Positions 23,852 to 37,110 of a stretch of 64,000 bases of DNA are shown here, piece after piece (the stretch's first letter is position 1; each line of letters begins with the position of its first letter). A program made the position numbers and the translations under genes. The stretch covers positions 16,488,501 to 16,552,500 of the forward strand of contig NC_068973.1 of assembly GCF_016808095.1 (NCBI RefSeq). Reading direction: 5' to 3'. The notes beneath the pieces are model-generated. The model ran no database searches. It was not told the DNA's origin and worked only from the letters and a program-made list of their open reading frames with translations. Origin of the DNA: Vigna angularis. Its lineage: Eukaryota > Streptophyta > Magnoliopsida > Fabales > Fabaceae.

Positions 23852-25762
23852 ACTCAGAGAAAGAGCGAAAGAAATGGAGAAGGGAATTGGAATCGATGGA
23901 ACAAATTTCTTATTCTTGTTACTGTTTTGGAATAGAAGTATTTGTTTTTCATTCCTTGCATGCACAAATACCATTTTTTTTCTTTTAATTTATGCATTCC
24001 TAATTTTTCATTATATTTTGGTTTTAATATTGTACTAGTTTCTTTTACACTTAATTTTTAAAATTTCTTTTAGGGTCCATTCTTTCTACTATGGTCATAT
24101 GCAAATATATATTTTTATACATTTACTATTTGTTAATGGTTAACACCAACTTTATCAAAAAATCAATTTTTTTATATATAAAAAAGTAAATATCTTTCTC
24201 AAAAAATCAATTATTTTTTCATTTCTTTGTTCGATGGTCCACGTTGTGTCATACCTATTTTCAAATAATTTTAAAAATATTAAAATAATATAAAATTTAA
24301 AAGAATTAAAACTCAATATTTTCTTAAATGATTTTCTAAAAACTTAGTGATCTCTTAATATTTCATTATGAATCAAAATATGCAAAAGTAAAGTTAACTT
24401 TGTCTGACTCATCAAACAAAAATTTAAATCACTTTCTCAAATAATGTTTTTAAAAACTAGTAATTCCTAATTTTTCATTTTGAATAGATATACGTAAGAG
24501 TAAGGGACATTCTTCGGTTCACAAATAAAAAATGAAAATATTTTTGTTTCTTTTTCAAATAGTTTTTTTTTTAGGAAAATTAAATATTTTAAAAATAACG
24601 TATTATTTTTTTCCAAATTTAATTAAAGATGTTGTCTCATGACAGGCGTTGTAGTATGCTTCCTAATAGACTCTTTGATGTAAAATCTAGTTTCATAAAT
24701 CATGTATTATCTTTCTATTGTTTTCTTAGTTTTCCAAAACAAATTAGTGTGAAAACTTCAAACTCTATTTTTAAATCTATTGTTTTGATTTGTTGTCTAG
24801 TGGTGATTTAGGTTACACGTGGACTACAATAGGCTCTTGCACGATTTGGAAAGAAACGGAGAGGACCTTCGTGGGTAAGTAAATGAAAATTTAATCTCTC
24901 TCATACATATATCTATTCATAGTAATTAATGCTTTGCATGCAACATTGCCAAGTCACTACTATTTTTACATAGCCTCTGATAGCAGAAATAGCAGAAATA
25001 GCAGAAATAGTGATACAAGATAGTAGTAGAAGAAACAAGCTGAAGGTATGCGAGAAAAAAAATAATATGCATCATAAATAAGAAAAAAATGAAGAAAAAA
25101 TTTGTGGTTAGAACTAAACGGGTAGCACTGTTTGTGAGAAATGATGGTGTCGGTGGTGTGGTCTAGAACCAACTATTTACAATAAGAGTGTGGTGTAGAA
25201 TGGAAGCAAATATAGAGAGAAAGCAAATCTATTATTAAAATTCTTAATAATAGATTTTTATGAGTACAACTAGTATCATATCTTCCCTTACCCTATTAGG
25301 GGTGACAACGGGTCAGATACACATAATATTTATTCGCAATTCGATTCACAAAATATTAATAGTTAATATTAGAAACCAGTGATAACTAATTTGTATAGTC
25401 GAAGATACAAGCAACCTAAAAAAATTGAAAGGATAAGAATACTTAATTTTTTGAATCCATTATAAATTTATGTAGTTGAGTTGAGTCATACTTATTGTCT
25501 GTGAAGTGAAGTCGTATAAGAAAGATGATAAAATATTTTTTGCATAAAAGTGAAAAGGGTATTAAAAATTTGATGAGGTGGGGTTTGATCGGAGGAAGAA
25601 AAGAATAAGCAGCTAGGGACAAAAAATGCATTAGAAGAAATCCCAGTTTGAATTATGGAAGCAATGCTTTTGTGGACCCACACCCATCTCAATTCATATA
25701 TAAACCTTTCATGCATTTCCTCAAACACGCAACCTACCCTCCATACTCTCCTCAATTCCAAA
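23852..25762. other. Intergenic DNA upstream of the aspartic protease gene
   Basis: AT-rich, no gene seen. A short tandem repeat (AGCAGAAAT, three copies plus) lies near 24981-25010. The phrase GGGGTGACAACGGGTC at about 25299 resembles sequence common in plant dispersed repeats, but no boundaries are visible. Confidence 0.4.
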
Positions 25763-28700
25763 ATGACATCAGCCAATTGGAGATTATTGCTGCTGCTGCT
25801 CTTCTTCACCTCCTCTACTTCTTCAGCATGGTTCGGCACCAAACACAAAAGTTCCGGTGCAAGTTCCAGCTCAAGTGGAAGGTTTCGTTCCGATGAATCC
25901 TCGTCTTCATCGTCATCCTCGTCACCGTTCCTACTAAACCGTTTCCGTTCCGGTTCAGCCGTGGTGTTCCCTGTTCACGGCAATGTTTACCCTGTCGGGT
26001 ACGTAAAAGGACATCTGTTCCTTTTCTCTCAATCTTCTCTTTCTGTTATGCCTTTCTTTCTCCACTCCGTTTTCTTCATCCTTTTCCCTGCTTCCACCCT
26101 CTTTCTGTTCCTTTTATTTATTCTGGGAAAGAGTACTCATTACGTTGAAACATCTCCTAATTATAATACACACCAATCAATAATCTTTAACCTGATACAC
26201 ATTCAAATAATAGACTTTAAATGATTCATATATTTTTTCACAAAGAGGAATGACTTCTCTTGAAAAAAAATTTCAAGCCCTTAATCAACCATTATTATCT
26301 CTCTTTTATTATCTTTCTTCTCAGCAATCTATACTTTTAATACTTATTTTTTTCTATAGTAGGTTTCTTTTAACATTTTGGAGGTTAATGAATCAATTTT
26401 CTTCCATACATTTAACTTATAAGTATTTAAAATATAAACTCCTCAATTTCCATGCAAGATTTATAATATTTATTTATTAATTTAAATATATTTTTTACTG
26501 CCCATAAAATTATCAACTTTTGATTGAGTTGCTATCATTCTTTTCCTTTTTTTTAATCCTTTTAAAATTTGAAAGAATTGTTTTTAGTCCGTATAAAATG
26601 TGCGAATTATTGTTTTACTTTCTATAAAATATTTTTTTTTTTTTATTTTTCTCTTTCCAAAATTTTAAACTGCTATATGTATCTCCAATTTTCATTTTAA
26701 GGTATATAAATAATATTTATTTTATGGTTCTCACAGTTTTCTTAGATAACACATTTTGATATTATCATCATTTGGAATGGTAATTTGATAATTTGTCACC
26801 GAGTAAGGCTAGGTAAAACAATATAATCAATCATTTGACAATAAGTAGAGAAATTGAACGTGTGGTGGGTCACGTGAACCCACCAACCCCCAAAGGAAAA
26901 AGGAAAAAAAAAATAGCTCATTGTAAAAATAAAGTTAAATTAAAACTTTAATTGATCTTTAATTCGTTATATTTTGTTAAATATAAAAGGATTTGAAATT
27001 AACTTTTCTTTTTAAAATAATTTTCTTTTGAAATTTTGGTGGATTTTTAACTCACTCATCCATAACTTATCAAACTAAACTAATATTTTTCAAATTACAT
27101 GTTTAGAAAATCATACATAAAGTGAGTTCAGACTAATACGACTATCCCATTCTAACAAATATAACATATATGTAGTGTCATATAATATTATATCAGATAC
27201 AAACTTTTAATTAGAGAAAGTAAATAAAACAATTACTCGAATCCAGAATTAAAATTCATAAGTTAAAAACATACTAAAATCTTTAAAATATAAATCATAC
27301 AAAGCTCGTGTCCATTTTCGTTTTCATTCTTCTGATTCAAATATTATATGCTCGCAAGCTTCTTCTTTTTTTCTTTGAAGTTACACATCTTGAAATATGT
27401 ACATACATGCCAAGTCACTGTAATTTCTTTCAACTTTCAACGTTCACAGGTTTTATAATGTCACTCTCAACATCGGGCAACCACCTAGGCCATATTTTCT
27501 TGATATTGACACAGGTAGCGACCTTACGTGGCTTCAATGTGATGCCCCTTGTTCCCGTTGCTCTCAGGTGATGGATATTCTCACTCAATATGAGTGTTCA
27601 GAATCACCAAGGAAATTCATAATGTTTTGTTTTTCCTTGAACAAATGTCATGTCAAATGAGACTAGGCTCATCTTAGCAAATAGATACACGTGTAATGTT
27701 GACTTGTTTGATTACATTATCCTGCTAGTACTAGTCTCAAATATTGTTGCTTATTTTCAGACACCACATCCACTTTATAGGCCCAGCAATGACTTAGTGC
27801 CATGCAGGCATGCCCTTTGTGCATCCTTGCACCATAATGATAACTACGACTGTGAAGTTCCGCATCAATGTGACTATGAAGTTGAGTATGCAGATCATTA
27901 TTCATCCCTTGGTGTACTTCTCCATGATGTCTACACTCTCAATTTTACAAATGGAGTCCAACTTAAAGTTCGTATGGCCCTTGGGTTAGTATAATATCTC
28001 AATCCATTTTTAGTTCCTTTGATTTTGCTATAAATTTAGTTAAGAATCCGAACTATCCACAACAAAAACACTGTTGTTGCATGATCCACTGTTTGGCTTA
28101 CTCTTTTAGAGTATAGAAATGTCACTTGATCGTGGAAACCCTACATACTCATGATGACTATACCATATGCGTTGTGTTTTGGATGTGAAAATTCTTTGGG
28201 GTATCTCATACACTTTTTCTTATTCCTTTTGCAGATGCGGATATGATCAGATTTTTCCAGATCCTTCTCATCACCCGTTAGATGGCATGCTTGGCCTTGG
28301 CAGGGGAAAAACTAGCTTGACATCACAGCTGAATAGTCAGGGTTTGGTGCGAAATGTGGTTGGACACTGTTTGAGTGCACAGGGAGGAGGGTATATCTTC
28401 TTTGGAGAAGTTTATGATTCTTCTAGACTAACTTGGACTCCAATGTCATCCAGAGATTAGTAAGTAGATCTTCAACTCATATCGTAATGTTGCATTTTCC
28501 ACTTGTATAGTCATCATTTCTAATTTTTTCTGAACACTGAGACCTCGTTTCCGTGATCTGTCTCAGCAAACATTACTCAGCAGCAGGGGCAGCTGAACTC
28601 CTTTTCGGAGGAAAGAGGACTGGGGTTGGAAATCTTCATGCTACTTTTGACACTGGGAGTTCTTACACCTACTTCAACTCTAATGCTTACCAACTACTAA

Positions 28701-29633
28701 TCTCTTGGGTAAGTTGAAAATTTCAAGCATTTTACAATGCTCGAGGCTTTACAAAGATCATATATCATGTCAATTTCATCATGCGAGATTCGAGTTGTCT
28801 GTAGAAGGACAAAGTATAAATAAGTTATTTCTTTAATCATACAAAAAAAAAATTACTTGTTACTTAACATGGATCTTTTGTTTAATTTGCACATGAAGTT
28901 GAGGAAGGAATCAGGTGGAAAGCCCCTAAAAGAAGCACACGGTGATCAAACTCTTCCTCTCTGTTGGCATGGCAAAAGACCTTTCAAAAGCATATATGAA
29001 GTGAGAAAATACTTTAAGCCAATCACGCTTAGTTTCAGTAGCAATGGCAGAAGTAAAGCTCTGTTTGAAATCCCTCCTGAAGGATATCTAATAATATCTG
29101 TGAGTCCCTCCTAGTGAATTCCTTCTAGATTAACTTTTTTAAAGTAACAGACACATTTCATGTATGAATGCTAATAAATTTGTTCCAGCAGAATATGGGA
29201 AATGTTTGCTTGGGCATTCTAAACGGCTCTGAAGTAGGAATGGGTGATCTGAACCTAATAGGAGGTAGGAATGTTGCTATTATTTCTTTTTCTATTGATG
29301 CTCGTTCTGGATGATAGATATCACTTGTAGTTTACCGTTCATAGTCTCTTAGCAGTTAGCAAAACTCATAGCTGTTTGATTTTACATTTCATGAGATTTT
29401 CACATTTACCACTAGACTAATATTTATAACTTTCACCTTTGATATGATTTTTCACTTCATAACGAATTTCCAAACACACCTAAAGAACTATTCTTTTTGA
29501 ATTCCCTGGTCGTGTTAATGCAGACATATCCATGCTAAACAAAGTGATGGTATTTGACAACGACAAGCAGTTGATCGGTTGGACATCGGCAGATTGTGAT
29601 CGGGTTCCAAAATCCAGAGATGTCAGCATTTGA
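25763..29633 (+). CDS. Asp1/nucellin-like aspartic protease, eight exons
   Basis: Exons: 25763-25998, 27450-27567, 27761-27984, 28235-28459, 28567-28708, 28899-29099, 29192-29264, 29524-29633. All introns are GT-AG and phases join to 442 residues. It is a pepsin-type (A1) protease. Residues 1-22 form a hydrophobic signal peptide (LLLLLLFF), so it should enter the secretory pathway. Serine-rich low complexity follows (33-54). The fold starts at YPVGFYNVTLNIGQPPRPYF; the catalytic aspartates are D99 (DIDTGSDLTW) and D296 (FDTGSSYTYF), both intact. Cys-rich LQCDAPCSRC follows the first site, as in nucellin-like proteases. The C terminus KVMVFDNDKQLIGWTSADCD then VPKSRDVSI is typical of plant Asp1. 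Intron 1 is 1451 bp. The in-frame ATG at 25655 is out of context for the signal peptide, so I start at 25763. Confidence 0.94.
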
Positions 29634-30761
29634 ACATACCAAATACCTTCTCTTAATTACTCCTGTCATCGTATAAAATAGTAGCTATTGTCCTACTTTG
29701 TAGGACAAAGTCATTGTATAATATGAGAGTCAGATTTAATATATTGGTACGTAATTCAGAGATCTAGCCTGACTATAATTGTTTATAGAGATCTAGCGCT
29801 ATATATCGGACTGGTAACATGTTCTAAGTAACCACTCATAAAATCATATGACATTAGTTTGACTGCACATCTTTTGCTATACCCCCAGTTTAAACCCCAA
29901 GAAAATATTTCTCTTCCGGTTGTTCATTCCGTTGGAAAAACATCCGTGGAAAGTAATTTTTCACGATTTTATCCAACTCCCAAAAACGCACAACTTACTT
30001 CCAGACCACGCCATAAAAGACGTCACGGCTATTTACTCCTCTACTTTCAGATATATGCAAATCTGACTGTACCAACATTATCAACAATTTATATTTATAT
30101 GTTGGTTAATTCCATAAACACTATCAACTTAGTACTAATATCATCATCGGCAGCTGTTTTGAGACTTAATTTTTTCTGCAAGTTCTTTTATTATATACCA
30201 TCGTTTCTGTTCTGTTATTATAAAGTAATTTACACTAGCATATTATAGAGTCTGAAGATACATAGAGCAACTTTTCCATCCTTTGAATGGAAGAATTTTC
30301 ATTCAGCTGTTTACTTCGAATTGAAAAGTAGAAGTTGTAAATTACAAATATTTGAAAAAATCATACTCCAATACCATAGAACAAGAATTTTCCAGGTTGA
30401 GTTCCTACAGCTACACATTAACCCTCCAATAAATCCTATGAATCGACACCTTGTTGAGATCATTCTGCTCCTACTCTCTTTTACACAGTTCCCTTATTTT
30501 TTTTTTTCTTCACATCTAATCCAAATACCCATTTCAGCCGAATTCAAAATTCCCTGACCTCTCTAGAAGAAAGAACAAGAATAGTTACTACACGTGCAGC
30601 TCATTTCGTCACTAAGCCTGGCAGCACATGTAACAGTAGTAGTAGTTAGGTGAATGCAATCGCAAACCGATGCTGACTTTACAAAATAATGAAGATATGA
30701 TGGGGTAGAGGGTCCCATGTAATGCACATAATGAAGCCCCCTTGTCCAAAAGGTATCGTTT
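29634..30761. other. Intergenic region between aspartic protease and NAC genes
   Basis: The two genes converge, so this holds both 3' ends. From about 30085 on, the sequence resembles 58290 onward, marking the edge of the NAC segmental duplication. No further gene is visible. Confidence 0.55.
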
Positions 30762-31789
30762 TCACATCAATAGGGCTTCCATGAGCACGTCCTGCAAGGG
30801 GGAGACGTGGCCCATTTGGTACTCAACACTCCCAAAAGGATCATCCACCGAAAGGTTATTGCCGTCAAAGTAATTGTATTGAAAATCAAACGCGTTTTCA
30901 AGCTGTAGGCCTATGTCATTCCATTTCGGGTGGCTCTGCACCTCTCTCTCCCACCTCACGTCCGGCGAAACCACCTGCTCTGAACCGCTCGACTCACTCT
31001 GCAACCTCTGCATTGAATCTGAACTATCCATAAACAATTGCTCGTTCCCAAGCTTCTCAATCACCGGCTTCGTCTCGTGTTCGAAATTATAAACCACCTC
31101 AGTCTCCGATTTCGCTGCCCCCGTGTTGTATTTCTCAATCTTCCCTTTCTTGTTGTAAATTCGACACAACACCCAATCGTCAAGCTGCACCATAACACCA
31201 AAATCAGAAACTTTTCAAACAAAGCAAATCAAAACAACAAAATAAAACAAAGCAAATCAAAGCCAAACATACCCTCAGGTTGTTATTTTTCTTGGAGGCT
31301 GATCGGTCAACATTGGCCAGCCGATATTCGTGCATGATCCAATTGGTTTTCTCTCCTTTGGGGGCTTTTCCCGAGTAAAATACCAGAGCTTTCTTTATCC
31401 CAAGCGCCTTCGGTTTTCCGATCGGTTTATCGGCGCCGGTGGCCTTCCAGTACCCACTTCCGGCGGCCCGATTCGGCCGTGAGCCGTTGGGGTATTTGCG
31501 GTCCCGAGGAGAAAAAAAGTACCATTCTTTCTCGCCGTAAAATCCGATTTCTGCAGGCAGAATATGATCATGAGTGAATTGAATGATAGAAATGGAAAGT
31601 ATACGAAAGGCAGATGAAATTAAACGGACCTGGAAGCTGCCATGGATCAAACTTGTACAAATCGACCTCTTTGATGATAGGAACAGCAATTGGTTGACCA
31701 GCGCATTTCCTACAAAGATAATGGTTCACCAACTCATCATCCGTGGGGTGAAACCTGAACCCTGGTGGCAACTCTAATTCACTCTTCAT
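30762..31789 (-). CDS. NAC transcription factor, ATAF subfamily (copy A), three exons
   Basis: Minus-strand exons 31789-31630, 31550-31273 and 31184-30762 join in phase to 286 residues; introns are 79 and 88 bp with GT-AG ends. NAC proteins are plant-specific DNA-binding regulators. The domain is complete: [19 protein letters not shown] (A), [12 protein letters not shown] (B), [20 protein letters not shown] and [14 protein letters not shown] (C), [20 protein letters not shown] with MHEYRL (D), and [14 protein letters not shown] (E). These match ATAF1/ANAC032-type factors of ABA, wounding and senescence responses. The acidic, glutamine-containing C-terminal part is the presumed activation region. 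A TATA box, a G-box and an as-1-like element lie upstream. Copy B at 58922 differs by only a few residues (S3G, V36A, and V to L near the C terminus). Confidence 0.96.
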
Positions 31790-31900
31790 TTGCTTTTCCT
31801 CTTCTCGCTTGTGTGTTGTTGTAGTTGTTTGTTGTTGGTGAATGTTGTTGGCTCTGCTTTGGTTTGTGATTGAAAGGAATGAGAAAAGAGACTAGGTGGG

Positions 31901-31949
31901 TTTTATAGTGCGATGGGATAAAAAGGAAGAGAGTGAGTTGTAACACGTG
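31901..31949 (-). promoter_or_regulatory. Core promoter of NAC copy A: TATA box and G-box
   Basis: On the minus strand TATAAAA reads at 31907-31901, about 112 bp upstream of the ATG. The palindrome CACGTG lies at 31944-31949 within CCACGTGT, an ABRE/G-box core bound by bZIP and bHLH factors. The same pair occurs in copy B (60114-60160), which supports function. ABA responsiveness is inference. Confidence 0.65.
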
Positions 31950-32104
31950 GGTTGGTGAGGTGGAGGGCAAATCCATTTGACAAATTTAATAGAGAATAAT
32001 CAAAATAATGTAATCTGTGTGACAACTTGACAAGTTTCATTCTAGCTAGCTAGGACGCAGCCTCAACGTGGCAGTGGATAAGCGTTCCGCTTTTAGGATG
32101 ATTC

Positions 32105-32122
32105 TGTCATCGCTTACGTCAA
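32105..32122 (-). promoter_or_regulatory. as-1-like element upstream of NAC copy A
   Basis: The minus strand reads TTGACGTAAGCGATGACA. This has the two-half-site layout of the as-1 element (TGACGTAAG then GATGACG) bound by TGA bZIP factors and responsive to salicylic acid, auxin and xenobiotics. It lies about 320 bp upstream of the ATG and survives in copy B as GACGTAAGCGATGACA (60333-60349) within otherwise diverged DNA. Confidence 0.6.
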
Positions 32123-32290
32123 ATTTTGGGCAGTACCCTTTATTTTCCAAAACGTGGACTCTATAGTTATTAGCCACGGTTGAGTGTTTGTGTTTAGTCC
32201 AGTGTTTACTCCCAACTGTGTCGTGTTTCATGCTCTGTCCAATTGCGTTGTGCCATGTTTCAACATATTGTGAATCTTAACCAAGGCACC

Positions 32291-35200
32291 CACGATGGCT
32301 TTTCTACAGAAGCAGTGTCAATATTGAAACTTCATACTCAAATGTGGCTACAATTTACGATTTAAGAGGACAAAAAAACGGCTAATTTGTAGGAAGTATG
32401 TCTCTTTTTTGCAGCTAGTCCATTGACGAAATGTAGGAAAGTCAAGGGTGGGAGTGCTGCTTTGTTCGAAATGTGTTTTATGTTCAAAAGCCAACTTGGA
32501 GGTTTTCCATTATGTTAACACCTATACACTTCATCATATTCCATATATAATTGATCAGGTAACTCTAAACACTAAGCTCAAAATTTGTATATTTTTACGT
32601 AAATTGAAAATAACTTAATCATATAATTAAGTTATTCAATTTCAAGTTATGTTTTCAGACTTGTGACTCAAAAATCCATAATTCCTAGTCTTTTTTCTTG
32701 TCAAGCCACTCTTAGATAGAAGACAAATACGAATACATGAACAAATTTAACTGTAAAAATCATTGTTTACATCATATTCACTTTTTATCTTATTTTTGTT
32801 CTATTTTACAGGTAAATTTATTATTCTCAATAATTGTTTTATTGTATATTTTAAAAATGAAAAAGCTAAAAAATATATTTATTTTAATTTTGTGAGTTAT
32901 AAAGTTTTGATATTATATTTTTAATATATTTTGTCATTATTTAATAATTGTTATAATATGTCAAAGAAATCTAACTAACTAACTTTTATGAATAAAAAAT
33001 GTTATTATTTTATTAATATAAGTTGAACCACGATTTAATGGTAGTTAAACTATTGAACATGAAATCTGAACTATTCAAATCCTCATCATGAGTAATACAT
33101 TTTGATATAATCAAAGGATGATATATACAATACAGTTTTTTTTTTCTTTTTGTTGAGAAATAAAATCCATACTATAAGTTTCATTTATATATTTTTATAG
33201 ATAAATATTTCGCTCTTATATTTCTGTAAATCAAAATTAAGTTAATATTTTTCTTAATTATATAATATTTACAATTGAACTAATAAAATATTTCCATTTG
33301 AAGCGAATTAATCGATGACGATGATGGCAGACGACCTATAATCCTAATTCAACGCGGCGTTTAAACAATACGTAAAATTAGTTTATTGGGGCAAACGTAT
33401 GCAAAGCATCGTCATCACCTACAATAGCAACCACTGTTTCATTCTTTTTAAGGTTCTTGTCCTCCAAGATATTGAACACACCCTTCGCCAACCACAAGAA
33501 TAGTCTTCACACGTTTTCCTTTTCTTACTATTTCTATCACTGTCATCAACTCCATCACATAATATTCATTGAATGTTTTCAGTTCATGAATCACAACTCT
33601 TCTTAATTATATCTTAGCATATATGTGACAATGCCTTGTGCTGCGAAAAATCAACATTGTCTTTTGGGTCCCTCAGTTTAATTCTTCAATACTTTTTTTT
33701 AGGGAAATTAAAAAACATTTACTTTCTGTACATAACAAACACCTACAACTATAACTATAAAACATTGCATTCCTTTGGCAACTATGTTTCTTCCTCTGTC
33801 AAACAAGTAAACAAAAATACGGCGCAGCACACAAATTAACGCATATTTAATACTACAAAATAACATCTTGATTATATTGACTAAGATCAAGTTAAACCAA
33901 TTTTTTTCTTAGTATAAATTTCGCTTCGATTTTATAAGATTAAGTTTAATTTAAAGTTTAACTATCATAAATCTATTTTAACTAAATTTATTGTTTTTTA
34001 GTATATTATATTACTCAAATAAATTTATTTTTACTCTATCTTACAAATTTTAAAATTGAGTTTACACTCAAAATACATTTATTAAAAGTATTTCAGCTCT
34101 GTTAAATTGAAATTCTGTTGCACTTGCACCAAACAAAAAACATGCATGCATGTAGTAGTCAGAAACATTAGAGAAATTATGAAAACTTTTGCATGGTGCT
34201 ACTTTTTTCTCATGCTCACTTGTCATTAAAATGAAATGGGAATATAGAAAAATAGAAGGTATCAGAGAGAAAATTCCTGCTATGTGATGATGTGATGTAT
34301 AAGAAGAGTTAGAAAGTGGATTAAAAAATTAAGATTCAATTGAAGAAACGTAATGCATGACTTATGATGGTGGTGTGAGGAAGATACCTGGATCTTTCCT
34401 TCATATTTATTTGGGCAAATATAAAGATGATTAGGTAAGATATTCAATGGATTATGATACATCACACCCATTTTTTATTCTTCTCACTTTCTTTTCAATT
34501 TTCCCAACTTGCATCAAACCCTTTTTGAAAATCCTTTGACTTCACTTTTCTATTTCCCCTTTTCTTCACAGCTCTCACCATAATTATTAGATCATTCTTT
34601 ATCAGGAAAAACTTAGATATACAATGTTATATAATATATAATATTTTGGATGTATATTTCAATTTATGATGTTTGGTAAATATTTTATTGTATTTTCATT
34701 CTATGTATAACTCCACCAACTCCCACATTTCTATATCGAAATTTTGTTTCTCAAGATGATTTAGATTTGGTCTGTATACATAGGTGATGACTAATTCTCT
34801 ATAGATGAAAAAAATGTATTAAAAGAAATTTAACTTTTCTTATGCAGAAGATTACATATAAACACTTAAATTTTATAACTCGGAAATTGAACTAAACTTA
34901 CCGATTCAATAATTCAACTTTAATCATAGGTTTAAAGAGTCAAAATGTCACAGATTATTTTTATTATGAGTATGTATAAACTTTAACAATAGTGGTATCG
35001 ATTCAGGGTATTTGAAATGGGATATTTTGTCTTGTGGCAGTATAGGTTTTACTTGGGAAATAAGTATGTTGGTAAAACCTGTCTAGGAAATAGTCAAAAT
35101 CAATTAAAAAAGTAATTTGATAGGGACTAAAAGCAGAATAAAAAATTAAAAAGAAAATAAAAAATCTGTACCAGTGGTGTGAAAATCTACCTGATGCAGT

Positions 35201-35689
35201 TGGTCCAAGTGAAATGAACATCCTGGTTTGCATTAATTTAATGTGGCACACTCATCACCCCTTCTCGGAACCTTCTTCATCCTTATTGCCATTTGCCAAC
35301 CTTCTTCAGAAATAAGATGGTAGAATGACAACCTCTAATTCCTACATTAATTTGATAGTTAATCTTGTTCCAGTTACCAAAATGGTACGTAATTTTTTCT
35401 TAATTTATATAACTATACATATTAATCAATTATTTAATTAAAGATGTAGAAAATATTCACGTTACTAAATAGTTTTTTTAATATATATTTAAAAAGTAAG
35501 AAAAGAAACAAAATAAATAAATTGTCTTACCCCAAAAGCTTTCACCAGCTTTTACCCGAAAAGAAACAAAATAAGCTTTTACCAGCTTCTTTTATAATTT
35601 GGGTACATTGGAGTTATCTAATAAATTTATTCTTCTATTCCCTTGTTAAGGAAATAATGAATAAAACTAGATTGAGTTAACTCAAGTCG
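32291..35689. other. Intergenic DNA
   Basis: AT-rich and mostly featureless. The block 33440-33690 belongs to the segmental duplication. I see no gene, RNA gene or bounded transposon here. Confidence 0.45.
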
Positions 35690-35698
35690 TTTTAATTA

Positions 35699-37101
35699 GG
35701 TTTAATCATTTCAGAGATCTCTGTTTTTTTAGAATTGTCTTAAATAAATTCTCGTATTGTTTTAGTCTCAATTAGGTATCTGTTTCTGTAAAATTGAGTC
35801 AATTAGAACCTTGTCGTTAATTGGACTGGACGGTGTTAAGATTTTTGTCTTGTGGCATGCTGACTAAGCAATTAATTCTGATGTGGCACACTCAGGATAT
35901 TAATGACGAGGTGTTTGTAATTTTTAAATGAAAGAAATTTGGGGGCGAGTGGTGCTCATTCACCTGCCAAGGACTTAAACTAATAAGAGCATGACACCTT
36001 CGACGAAGATTTGGATGGGAATGACAGTGAGTGTGAGATCAACGATGATGATCCATTTGGGAGAAAGTTGCAATCTTTGCTGTCCTCTAGGCCCTTCCCG
36101 ACTCCGGCCTCCTGTCTGACGCCAAGATGGAAACTGTCATGTCCTACGTCATTCTCCGCTCCCTCCCTTCCCTCCGTCAAGCCTTCCATTCTCTCTCTGC
36201 CACCCACCCACTCCCAGCCCTGGTCTTCAACATCTTCTCCACCGAGGTATAGAGAAGTCGAGGGAAACATAAAGGTCTCACCTTTGGGAAGCACCGCTGC
36301 AATGGGAAATCATTTCTTCTGGGCTCTGACTCATGGTTGAAACATCATTGATTGTTGTCAGTAAACAAATAAATGGTCTATGTGTCGTCTTCAAGCTTTC
36401 ACATTCAGAAAGTGGGATTTTGAATTTTTTATGGTCTTCCTATGTCAATTCAACTAACTTTTTTCTTTAAAAATTGTGCTTATGGAATGAATTTGTTGTT
36501 TCTTTATGCAACTAAATATAAAATATTAATATTGGATATATAACTAACTATATTCAACTAAGAAAGATTTGGATGACAACAAACAAAACAGATCAGGTTA
36601 TCTTATTACATTTTGATTTTTGGATTAAAATTTTACTTTTGGCTTGAACCGGGCGCTTGAAGCGTGTTGTAGAAGGAACAACCGAGAAGGCCGCCGATTT
36701 ACGAGTGGGAGCGTGTTGTTTGTGTCGTTTAGAAGCGGTGGGACCCTCTCCACTGCTCAGATCAAAGTTTGCACGATGCGTGAAATCATTGCAACTTCAA
36801 AAACCCTAATAGGACGACAACATCCAAGGAAGAAGACAATGTTCTATTCTGCCTTTTATAATTAAATTCCTCCTAATGCATAATTAAATTCCACCTAATG
36901 CGATCTCAGTGTGCCACATCAGAATTAATTGCTTGGTTAGCATGCCACGAGATAGATATCTTAACGTCGTCTAGTCCAATTAACGACAAGGTTCCAATTC
37001 ACTCAATTTTACAGAAAAAGAGACCTAATTGAGATAAAAAAAATATAATGACCTATTTGAGATGATTCTACAAAAACAGGGACCTCCGAAATGATTAAAC
37101 A
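35699..37101. mobile_element. Pack-MULE, 1403 bp, carrying UGT72-like fragments
   Basis: The left end begins GGTTTAATCATTTCAGAGAT; the right end reads ACCTCCGAAATGATTAAACA, complementary apart from a few changes including the terminal base. Inverted similarity continues inward for more than 200 bp (for example GTTAATTGGACTGGACG against CGTCTAGTCCAATTAAC). The flanking 9 bp are TTTTAATTA (35690-35698) and TTTCATTTA (37102-37110), seven of nine identical, a decayed Mutator-type duplication. The inner part contains two glycosyltransferase pieces and no transposase. Confidence 0.8.
36091..36780 (+). pseudogene. Captured UDP-glycosyltransferase (UGT72-like) gene fragments
   Basis: Piece one (36091-36252) reads SDAKMETVMSYVILRSLPSL then RQAFHSLSATHPLPALVFNI, ending at a TAG. 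This matches the N-terminal acceptor-binding half of UGT72-type (hydroquinone/monolignol) glucosyltransferases, where LPSLR...L.ALV.D.F is conserved. Piece two (about 36701-36766) reads SGSVLFVSFRSGGTLSTAQI, matching SVLFVSFGSGGTLSQEQI near the sugar-donor domain; a Gly is changed to Arg. The region between them and the PSPG box are missing, so no active enzyme is possible. Both pieces lie in gene order inside the Pack-MULE. Confidence 0.78.
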
Positions 37102-37110
37102 TTTCATTTA

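Larger units (their letters stand above)
30085..33690. repeat. Segmental duplication, copy A (NAC gene and flanks)
   Basis: Matches 58290-63720 in the same orientation, about 28 kb away. The shared parts are the 3' flank, the whole NAC gene, the promoter up to about 32290, and a further block at 33440-33680 (for example GCGAAAAATCAACATTGTCT in both). The gene body (about 30640-31790) differs at roughly 19 sites with no indel, whereas the flanks are far more diverged and gapped. Confidence 0.85.

Noticed and set aside
25655..26224. 189-codon frame starting 108 bp upstream of the aspartic protease ATG
   Set aside because: It begins in the leader and reads through the exon 1 donor into intron 1; the ATG at 25763 gives a proper signal peptide.
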